From the NCBI GenBank assembly GCA_001304015.1, contig LJUY01000054.1, positions 1-19,563 on the forward strand: a stretch of DNA of 19,563 nucleotides, given 5' to 3'. Shown piece by piece: positions 1 through 4,818 of the stretch. The translations under genes and the position numbers were made by a program. The notes below the pieces were generated by a model. It had not been told where the DNA came from. It made no database searches and was given only the letters and a program-made list of their open reading frames with translations. Source of the stretch: a candidate division Zixibacteria bacterium SM23_81. Its GTDB lineage: Bacteria > SM23-81. The stretch's first letter is position 1. Every line of letters begins with the position of its first letter.

Positions 1-558
1 GTATCAGGCATCGGGGTGGCTCCATTTGAGGACGGGCTATTTTTCGTGGGGGGAGGCGGATATTTGTATGTGCACCCAGACGTGCGGGTGGGACTGGTGG
101 GAGCCGGCTCTCATAAAGAGCGCCAGGGATCCCTGGGAACGTCCACCAATGAGGTGCAGTTCAGCCTCTGGTTTATGGGGGGAACGGCCGAATATGTTTT
201 CTCTTTCATGAAGGGCGATGTGGCGGTGGGAACGCTTCTGGGCTGGGGCCACTCAGAGATCAAGATCCGGCAGGTTTCAACAGAACCGATACCTTGGGAT
301 ACAATCTGGGACGATTACCAGACCGCAGGTACCATGGAGAACTTCGGGACCATCCTCAAGGGAAATTTCTTCGCCTACCAACCATTTCTCAGGCTCAAAT
401 ACAAGCTCACTAACTGGCTCTCCCTGCAGGGAAGTGTGGGTTACCTGGGAGCTCAAGTGGGTACCTGGAAGCAATGGGGAGATGTGGAAATAGAAAAAGA
501 GCCGTCCCTGGATGTGGGAGGACTCATCGTGACTCTAGGACCTCACCTGGGATTCTGA
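1..558 (+). CDS. Outer-membrane beta-barrel-like protein, 3' part
   Basis: The reading frame is open from the first base of the window, so the 5' end lies outside and the visible part is about 185 residues. The internal GTG at 16 is not a convincing start. The protein is rich in glycine, aromatic residues and alternating polar/hydrophobic stretches (for example GGGGYLYVHPDVRVGLVGAG and FLRLKYKLTNWLSLQGSVGY), which reads like successive amphipathic beta strands. It ends in LGPHLGF with a terminal Phe, the usual end of an outer-membrane barrel recognised by the Bam machinery. I infer an outer-membrane or surface-exposed barrel, but no specific family is recognised. It is the only plus-strand gene here and converges on the minus-strand Fe-S scaffold group. 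An intrinsic terminator follows 17 bases after the stop. Confidence 0.7.
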   Translation, partial: VSGIGVAPFEDGLFFVGGGGYLYVHPDVRVGLVGAGSHKERQGSLGTSTNEVQFSLWFMGGTAEYVFSFMKGDVAVGTLLGWGHSEIKIRQVSTEPIPWDTIWDDYQTAGTMENFGTILKGNFFAYQPFLRLKYKLTNWLSLQGSVGYLGAQVGTWKQWGDVEIEKEPSLDVGGLIVTLGPHLGF

Positions 559-575
559 TGGCAACTCGATATGAA

Positions 576-606
576 AGCCCTAGCCGTAAAGGCTAGGGCT
601 TTTTTT
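576..606 (+). terminator. Intrinsic terminator of the plus-strand gene
   Basis: A perfect 10-bp stem (AGCCCTAGCC at 576-585, GGCTAGGGCT at 591-600) has a 5-base loop GTAAA and is followed by an uninterrupted run of T through 606. It lies just after the stop at 558. On the minus strand the hairpin lacks a good U tract, so it is mainly a plus-strand terminator. Confidence 0.92.
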
Positions 607-652
607 ATATTCGGGTGCTGCTGCTGAGCGAGGGGAACTCTCCCACGGCCCT

Positions 653-871
653 TTACGTATTCCATCGGGCACTGAGGTCTTCTATCAGTTTCCTGCGCAA
701 TTCTTCATCTGCTTTGAGACCCTTAATCGCCTTCCAGGCCTGAGAACAGTTCTTGTAATCCACATCCACCAGTCGGTGCAGAACTCGGTCCAGCTCCTTT
801 TTATTCTCCTGGGTGACCTGGATGCCCACCTCGGCGAAGATATCCCCTATATGACGAAAATAACAGGACAT
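653..871 (-). CDS. Small conserved hypothetical protein
   Basis: A 72-residue cytoplasmic protein with no known function that I can name. It begins MSCYFRHIGDIFAEVGIQVT and is mostly helical and charged, with a VDYKNCSQAWKAIKGL segment containing a second Cys. From memory, small proteins with an MSCY[FM]RH start and a conserved 'YKNC' segment recur in several anaerobic bacteria; I could not check this. The frame stays open upstream to an ATG at 937, giving 94 residues. I prefer 871 because GGAAGG lies 8 bases upstream of it and because the longer form would overlap the Nfu gene by 23 bases. It is the last gene of the NifU-Nfu group, so an Fe-S or metal-related role is possible but is only guilt by association. 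Confidence 0.7.
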   Translation of the reverse strand: MSCYFRHIGDIFAEVGIQVTQENKKELDRVLHRLVDVDYKNCSQAWKAIKGLKADEELRRKLIEDLSARWNT

Positions 872-914
872 ATGAAGGCCTTCCGATCGGTTATGGCACC
901 ATAGAGAGATGAAA

Positions 915-1136
915 TTAGGGCACAGCCTGCACTTCACTGACTTCGGGGATTTGCTCCTTCAAAAACTTCTCGATGCCCATCTTGAGGGTCAGCTGAGACA
1001 TGGGGCAACCCTTGCAGGAACCCTGAAGCCTCACCTTGACGATCCCCTCCTCCACATCCACCAGCTCCACATCCCCACCGTCCGCCTGCAACTTCGGACG
1101 AATCTTATCCAGCGCCTCCTGGACTTTCTCCTTCAT
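915..1136 (-). CDS. Nfu-type Fe-S cluster scaffold/carrier (NifU C-terminal domain)
   Basis: This is a 73-residue stand-alone NifU C-terminal (Nfu) domain. The signature is [15 protein letters not shown] near residues 12-26, followed by the cluster-ligating CKGC (Cys41, Cys44) inside [16 protein letters not shown]. Family knowledge: two monomers bind a 4Fe-4S cluster between their CxxC motifs and deliver it to apo-proteins in the cytoplasm. The length matches single-domain Nfu proteins. The start ATG at 1136 lies 8-9 bases after GGAGG; an in-frame GTG two codons earlier (1142) would be only 2 bases from it. It begins 27 bases after the IscU-type gene and is probably co-transcribed with it. 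In NifU proper both domains sit in one chain; here they are separate genes. Confidence 0.93.
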   Translation of the reverse strand: MKEKVQEALDKIRPKLQADGGDVELVDVEEGIVKVRLQGSCKGCPMSQLTLKMGIEKFLKEQIPEVSEVQAVP

Positions 1137-1163
1137 GCTCACATCCTCCTTCCGTCCGATGGA

Positions 1164-1619
1164 TTACTCTTCTTTGACGTGTGCTTTCTCGCCCTCGCCC
1201 ATATGCAGGTGCGCGTCTGGCTTGATTTTCACCGGAGAAGGCAATCCCCTGCGTTTAAAGTAATCGTCGATGGCCGAGTGCAGGGCTTGCTCGGCCAGCA
1301 CTGAACAATGCATCTTCATGGGTGGGAGGCCATCCAGAGCCTCTGCGACGGCCTTGTTGGAGATTTTCAGGGCCTCCTCCAGGCTCTTGCCCTTGACCAT
1401 GTCCGTGACCATACTGGAGGTGGCGATGGCAGCTCCACAGCCAAAGGTTTTGAACTTGGCGTCGGTGATCACGTCATCCTTGACTTTGATGTATAGCTCC
1501 ATGATGTCCCCACACACCGGATTGCCCACATATCCGATTCCATCCGCATCCTTAATCTGGCCCACGTTGTGCGGATTGGCAAAATGTTCCATCACTTTGG
1601 TGCTGTATTTCATGCTCAT
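1164..1619 (-). CDS. IscU/NifU N-terminal Fe-S cluster assembly scaffold
   Basis: This 151-residue protein is the cytoplasmic scaffold on which 2Fe-2S clusters are assembled with sulfur from a cysteine desulfurase. The three cluster ligands are visible: Cys36 in NPVCGD (with the adjacent Asp38 that controls cluster release), Cys61 in FGCGAA and Cys105 in MHCSVL. LPPMKMHC resembles the LPPVK chaperone (HscA)-binding motif. After the usual end of IscU (about 125) there is a tail with His, Glu and Lys (DAHLHMGEGEKAHVKEE) that could bind metal. I take ATG 1619 because GGGGG lies 5 bases before it; ATG 1613 is also possible, and an upstream in-frame ATG at 1646 has no ribosome site. No cysteine desulfurase (NifS/IscS) is present in the window, so the sulfur donor must be elsewhere. 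Confidence 0.95.
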   Translation of the reverse strand: MSMKYSTKVMEHFANPHNVGQIKDADGIGYVGNPVCGDIMELYIKVKDDVITDAKFKTFGCGAAIATSSMVTDMVKGKSLEEALKISNKAVAEALDGLPPMKMHCSVLAEQALHSAIDDYFKRRGLPSPVKIKPDAHLHMGEGEKAHVKEE

Positions 1620-1696
1620 GATTTCCCCCTTTATATGTGATGCCACCGCTGAGGGAAAGAGGCTCTGACGCCTCCAAAATTCAAAGATCTGAAAAG

Positions 1697-1702
1697 ATTA
1701 TA
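1697..1702 (-). promoter_or_regulatory. Possible -10 box upstream of the Fe-S scaffold group
   Basis: The minus strand reads TATAAT, an exact sigma70 -10 hexamer, in the 125-base gap between the half-ferritin/DUF4177 gene and the IscU-type gene. It would place a start site near 1690 and a leader of about 70 bases. No good -35 box sits 16-18 bases upstream (the best candidate is ATGGTC). Treat it as a weak or activator-dependent promoter candidate. Confidence 0.35.
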
Positions 1703-1744
1703 AGGACAGAAGGGCAAGGGACCATTGTGGTGGTCTCTGCCACC

Positions 1745-2260
1745 TCAACTCATCACCTTACGCCTCCAAGTACAGATTAAGCGATCTCGGCGATAATCCA
1801 GCTGGACCAGCTCCCAGCCCTGGGCGCCTCTTGTATTCAGAATGGACTTAAGCACCTCGACATTGGTGTCCGGTGCGTCATCGAAAAAACAGACCCCCTG
1901 GGCATCACAGATGATCGCCCGCTCCATCTCATCAGAACCCGCTGGCCCGAAACCCATTCTCTCCCTGATGGCCATCATCTCAGCCACGGTGTGAATGGTT
2001 ATATCGTGCTCCCAATGGTGCCCGGCCTTGGGACTTTCCTTCTCAGGCTCCAGGACCAGAGGTTCGCCCTTCAGGAGCTGATACCTCTCCATGAGGATCC
2101 TCTCGTGCTCCATCTCGTCATCAACCAACCTCAGAAATGTCTCCTTCACCTCCGCATCCTCGGCCAGGCTCGCACCTCTGGAGTAGACTTCCTGGAAATG
2201 TCTCTCCGATTGGACCGCTTCCATCAAAATTTCCAGTACCTGACTCCTCGATTCCGTCAT
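1745..2260 (-). CDS. Half-ferritin (rubrerythrin-like) protein with DUF4177-like C-terminus
   Basis: This 171-residue cytoplasmic protein appears to have two parts. Residues 5-65 form two helices with ferritin-like diiron ligands: Glu19 in helix 1 and Glu49-x-x-His52 in helix 2 (DDEMEHERIL). A full ferritin/rubrerythrin site needs two such sets, so this would have to dimerise. A middle segment (75-125) has HHWEHDITIHTV with four His and is of unknown role. Residues 130-171 contain GAQGWELVQLDYRRDRLICTWRR, resembling the C-terminal half of DUF4177. The start has GGGAGG 6 bases upstream. It is the last gene of the phosphatase-hydrolase cluster, 32 bases after the HD gene. The helices are clearly homologous to the N-terminus of the phosphatase at 2949-3944. 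Function is unknown; iron or peroxide sensing is inference. Confidence 0.85.
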   Translation of the reverse strand: MTESRSQVLEILMEAVQSERHFQEVYSRGASLAEDAEVKETFLRLVDDEMEHERILMERYQLLKGEPLVLEPEKESPKAGHHWEHDITIHTVAEMMAIRERMGFGPAGSDEMERAIICDAQGVCFFDDAPDTNVEVLKSILNTRGAQGWELVQLDYRRDRLICTWRRKVMS

Positions 2261-2292
2261 GTTTGCCTCCCCAGCTCAGGAATTCTGGCCTT

Positions 2293-2952
2293 TCACACGA
2301 TCTTGGTACCGTTAATCACCAGCTCAAAGGAACAGCCCAAAAACTCCGCCGCCCTCCGAGACATCAGCATGCGCGACATGAAGATCTCGAAATACTCCAT
2401 CACCGGGGAGATCTCTGTGTCAATCTCCAAGGCCAGAGTGATAATCTTATTGGCCCTGTCGATGTTCAAGGTCGACTTCTTGGCCCCGTAGTTCACCCGA
2501 TCGTGGATGTCGAACTTGATGAATTTGGGGTTGCGCACTCTGCTGCTATGTACGTCCGCCTTATCGCTGAGGATCAGGGCTGCGGAGATGCGGCTCACAG
2601 GACTGCCGTCTTCTTCGTGGTGATTGCCGATGGCCGCCATAATTTCCGCCAGATCCGCCGAATCCATTCCCATACGGGAGAGAATTCCATGGGCCAGAAG
2701 GGCTCCTGTTTGAGCCTGGGCTTCCCGGTTGATCACGTTGCCGATATCGTGCAGATATCCGGCGATGGTGGCCAAATTGATCTCTCTCTCGGAATATCCC
2801 AGTTCCTGCAGAATCCTCCCCGCCACCTTCCCCACCCTCTGGGCGTGGCGGTCTCCATGTTCGGTATAGCCGATGACTTCCATGGCCTGATCGGCCATGC
2901 TAATGTAAGACTTCACTTCGGTATTCTGACGAACGTCCTGCCACGTGATCAT
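2293..2952 (-). CDS. HD domain (HD-GYP-like) metal-dependent phosphohydrolase
   Basis: A 219-residue protein with the HD superfamily ligand pattern: His36 (HGDRHAQRV), His68-Asp69 (YLHDIGN), His88, His111-His112 (GNHHEEDG) and Asp130 (ILSDKAD). The HHEEDGS segment and following helix resemble HD-GYP enzymes, which hydrolyse cyclic-di-GMP, but the diagnostic GYP tripeptide is replaced by SPV. The substrate is therefore uncertain (a nucleotide or other phosphoester). The C-terminal 75 residues (from about 145) form a mixed alpha/beta region not assigned to a family. Its ATG overlaps the stop of the phosphatase gene by ATGA, with GAGGT just upstream, so translation is probably coupled and the two proteins are made in a fixed ratio. 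Confidence 0.9.
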   Translation of the reverse strand: MITWQDVRQNTEVKSYISMADQAMEVIGYTEHGDRHAQRVGKVAGRILQELGYSEREINLATIAGYLHDIGNVINREAQAQTGALLAHGILSRMGMDSADLAEIMAAIGNHHEEDGSPVSRISAALILSDKADVHSSRVRNPKFIKFDIHDRVNYGAKKSTLNIDRANKIITLALEIDTEISPVMEYFEIFMSRMLMSRRAAEFLGCSFELVINGTKIV

Positions 2953-3944
2953 CTGCCTACCTCTTTTAACTTAGCCACCGCCAAAGTGGCTTCATCTGTA
3001 AGCGCTTCATTCTTTAAAAAGTCATCAAGAGCACCGAAAACCGACTTGACAATGCCTCTGGCGTCTTGGGATCGGCTCTCGATCAGGCTCTCCACCAGCC
3101 GTTGACGACCAAACTCCTCTTCCCGTGGATTGAAGGCCTCCATGATACCGTCACTGAACAGGACAATCATGTCGCCGGCCCTGAGTGAAGCCCTCTCAAG
3201 GCTGTATTTTTGATCTCGATCCAACCCGATGAGCAGTTGGTTCCCTTCCAGGGGACGCTCTTGACCCTGTGCAGAGTCGATGAGCACCGGCAGCTCGTGT
3301 CCCGCTGAGACATAACTCATCTCACCCCGTTGGAGATCTAACAGCACATAACATAGTGTCACAAAGCCTGCGGCTTTCTGACACAGTGGGTGAAGATTTC
3401 GATTTAAGCTCTCTACCAGCCTGTCGGCCTGCGACAGCCGCTCCCAGTCATCATCGGCGATCTCGCCGAGCACCTGCCGCACCCCGGCCTTCAGCGAGAC
3501 CGCCTCCATACCATGGCCCATGACATCAGATAACAGAAGGCCCAACTGACCATCTGCTCCCTCAGGGAGATGCACAGGATAGCTCTCCACGTAATCGCCA
3601 CTTATGAAGTGAGTGGGCAACGAGACGGCGGCCAGATCGATCCCGGGCACTGTTCTGACACGTTGAAATGGCAACTCCGCGGGGAGATGATATCGGATGC
3701 GGTTTGCCTCCAGCAATGAATCGTCTTGCTCCTGCGAATCGGGGGAGAGCAGCTTTTTCACGTTGGCGAATTCTTGCACTAGAATTCGCCGATGTTTCCT
3801 CTCCTCCTCGGCCAGCTGGCGCAGGAGAGCTGAAGTCTCCGGATAAGGCGACTGTTTGCTCGCGTCGGAATAATACCTGAACGCTTCCGTCTCCCGGCGG
3901 ATGGCGCCCAGAATGATATCCAGAATCACATCGTCCTTACTCAT
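2949..3944 (-). CDS. Half-ferritin / SpoIIE-type PP2C phosphatase fusion
   Basis: This 331-residue protein combines two domains. Residues 5-65 are two ferritin-like helices with Glu18/Glu20 in helix 1 and Glu48-x-x-His51 (EEERKHRRIL) in helix 2, only half of a normal diiron bundle. Residues 95-328 are a SpoIIE/RsbU-type PP2C phosphatase. Its metal-binding acidic residues are Asp117 (SGDY), Asp140 (SDVMGHG), Asp265 (FSDGIMEAF) and Asp317 (TDEATL), and YVSAGHELPVL is also typical. Family knowledge: such phosphatases dephosphorylate anti-sigma-factor antagonists (STAS proteins) in partner-switching pathways. No STAS or anti-sigma kinase gene is in the window. I infer that the ferritin-like part is the sensory input, through iron or oxygen. 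The start lacks a strong ribosome site. The stop overlaps the HD gene. Confidence 0.92.
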   Translation of the reverse strand: MSKDDVILDIILGAIRRETEAFRYYSDASKQSPYPETSALLRQLAEEERKHRRILVQEFANVKKLLSPDSQEQDDSLLEANRIRYHLPAELPFQRVRTVPGIDLAAVSLPTHFISGDYVESYPVHLPEGADGQLGLLLSDVMGHGMEAVSLKAGVRQVLGEIADDDWERLSQADRLVESLNRNLHPLCQKAAGFVTLCYVLLDLQRGEMSYVSAGHELPVLIDSAQGQERPLEGNQLLIGLDRDQKYSLERASLRAGDMIVLFSDGIMEAFNPREEEFGRQRLVESLIESRSQDARGIVKSVFGALDDFLKNEALTDEATLAVAKLKEVGR

Positions 3945-3984
3945 TGTTCAATTCCACAACCAAGGATCGAAGGGAGTCGACTCG

Positions 3985-4008
3985 AAAAAAGAAGGGGATA
4001 TTATCCCC
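3985..4008 (-). terminator. Probable intrinsic terminator after the rubredoxin-like gene
   Basis: On the minus strand GGGGATAATATCCCC (3994-4008) is a perfect dyad, followed by TTCTTTTTTC. It lies 52 bases after the rubredoxin-like stop. The short stem (5-7 bp) suggests partial termination, which would let the downstream phosphatase gene be expressed at a lower level from the same promoter. Confidence 0.55.
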
Positions 4009-4060
4009 AACACTGAATGAACGCAATGCTCCAAGGAGAACCGAGCAGATTCGATTCCTC

Positions 4061-4171
4061 TTAAGCCTCTTTTTTAAATCCATCTTTGGGTGCGCCACAA
4101 GCTGGGCATTCTTTCGGGCGGCAGCGCCCCTCTTCTTTATAACCGCACTTGGAGCAAATCCATTTCGGCAT
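4061..4171 (-). CDS. Rubredoxin-like zinc/iron ribbon miniprotein (36 aa)
   Basis: A 36-residue protein starting MPKWICSKCGYKEEG and continuing with ECPACGAPKDGF. Four cysteines, Cys6-x2-Cys9 and Cys22-x2-Cys25, form the two knuckles of a rubredoxin or zinc ribbon. The second knuckle, CPxCGAPK, is the one seen in rubredoxin-like tails of rubrerythrins. It is shorter than classical rubredoxin (about 52 residues) and matches small rubredoxin-like domains that occur alone or fused to rubrerythrin. The ATG is preceded by AGGAGAGG at good spacing. It has a consensus-like promoter at 4262-4290 and its own terminator. As a neighbour of two half-ferritin proteins it could be the electron-transfer partner that a rubrerythrin would normally carry in the same chain; this is inference. 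It is easily missed because of its size. Confidence 0.88.
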   Translation of the reverse strand: MPKWICSKCGYKEEGRCRPKECPACGAPKDGFKKEA

Positions 4172-4261
4172 GATAGTCCTCTCCTGGAAAAGAGCTTCAA
4201 TGAGAGATAGGTTGGACTCAACCGTTATCGGTGATGCTGACTAGCCAACTTGGTTATCTTA

Positions 4262-4290
4262 TTTATAACTAAAAAAGTAGGTTTTGTCAA
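4262..4290 (-). promoter_or_regulatory. Sigma70-type promoter for the rubredoxin-like gene
   Basis: The minus strand reads TTGACA (4285-4290) and TATAAA (4262-4267) with a 17-base spacer containing a T6 run. A start site near 4254 would give a leader of about 80 bases before ATG 4171. A small dyad GGTTG-AGTC-CAACC lies in the leader. It is one of the two best promoters in the window and probably also feeds the phosphatase-HD-ferritin genes downstream. Confidence 0.78.
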
Positions 4291-4347
4291 GCGAAAACGC
4301 AATGGTGGTGAATACCGAGAAAAAGATCAGGACCATGACAGGAATAG

Positions 4348-4379
4348 AAAAAAAGAGCAGAGGCTAACCTCTGCTCTTT
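4348..4379 (-). terminator. Intrinsic terminator of the HU gene
   Basis: A perfect 12-bp stem (AAAGAGCAGAGG / CCTCTGCTCTTT) with tetraloop begins 23 bases after the HU stop and runs on the minus strand into seven T residues. It insulates HU from the rubredoxin-like promoter that follows. Confidence 0.93.
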
Positions 4380-4402
4380 AAAGTCACTATCTCTGTCCGA
4401 AG

Positions 4403-4675
4403 CTACCTGACAGCGCTCTTCAGCTTGCTGCCCGGCTTGAACCGTGGAACTCTGGCAGCAGGAATTTGGATCATCGCTCCGGTCCTGGGATTGCGGCCCT
4501 TACGAGCTGCCCTATGAGCCACCTGGAAAGTTCCGAAGCCCACAAAGGTCACCTTTTCACCTCTTTTGAGAGACTTGGTAACCCCGTCTAGAACGGTAGC
4601 CAGCGCCCTGGCTGCCTTGGCCTTGGAAATGCCAACATCACCAGCGATCTTGCCAACCATGTCTTCCTTAGTCAT
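4403..4675 (-). CDS. HU-family nucleoid DNA-binding protein
   Basis: A 90-residue histone-like protein that bends and compacts DNA as a dimer. The N-terminal helices (MTKEDMVGKIAGDVGISK) are followed by the conserved VTFVGFGTFQV, then RKGRNPRTGAMIQIPAARVPRFKPGSKLK, the DNA-inserting beta arm with the RNPxTG and IPA signature. Length is standard for HU/IHF. Two ATG codons are adjacent; AAGGAGG lies 7 bases before the second (4675) and 4 before the first (4678), so I choose the second, giving MTKED. The gene is a monocistronic unit with its own promoter (4718-4746) and terminator (4348-4379), consistent with high, independent expression. Confidence 0.97.
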   Translation of the reverse strand: MTKEDMVGKIAGDVGISKAKAARALATVLDGVTKSLKRGEKVTFVGFGTFQVAHRAARKGRNPRTGAMIQIPAARVPRFKPGSKLKSAVR

Positions 4676-4717
4676 CATCTCACCTCCTTTTCGGTTTAAG
4701 TCCTACTCACGTGTGTG

Positions 4718-4746
4718 AAAGTATGATAGAAAAGCTTGTTTGTCAA
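4718..4746 (-). promoter_or_regulatory. Sigma70-type promoter of the HU gene with A/T-rich upstream tract
   Basis: The minus strand reads TTGACA (4741-4746); 15-17 bases on are CATACT or TACTTT as the -10 box. Upstream at about 4762-4777 the palindromic A6T6 tract (GAAAAAATTTTTTC) occupies the place of an UP element for the RNA polymerase alpha subunit. The start site would be near 4711, giving a short leader to the strong ribosome site AAGGAGGTGAG. Confidence 0.65.
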
Positions 4747-4818
4747 CAGTTTTCTCAACATTTTGAAAAAATTTTTTCGCGCCCCAGCTACGTTTACAGA
4801 CGATTTTTTTCTAATTAT

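Noticed and set aside
872-937. N-terminal extension of the small hypothetical protein with a CxxC pair (MKCRLC)
   Set aside because: An internal ATG with a ribosome site avoids overlap with the Nfu gene and matches the remembered MSCY start; the extension could still be real if conserved in relatives.
1725-1745. Hairpin GGTGG/CCACC after the half-ferritin/DUF4177 gene as a terminator
   Set aside because: The stem is only 5 bp and no T tract follows on the minus strand.
2137-3105. Plus-strand open frame of 322 codons
   Set aside because: It lies antisense across the half-ferritin/DUF4177, HD and phosphatase genes, is rich in His/Pro/Arg typical of shadow frames, and has no recognisable domain.
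4000-4026. Promoter (TTGCGT / GATAAT) for the phosphatase gene
   Set aside because: The spacer is only 15 bases, the -35 match is poor, and the -10 overlaps a dyad better explained as a terminator.
3937-4221. Minus-strand frame of 94 codons overlapping the rubredoxin-like gene
   Set aside because: It reads through the four-cysteine miniprotein in another frame, crosses the probable terminator and has a strongly basic unlikely composition.
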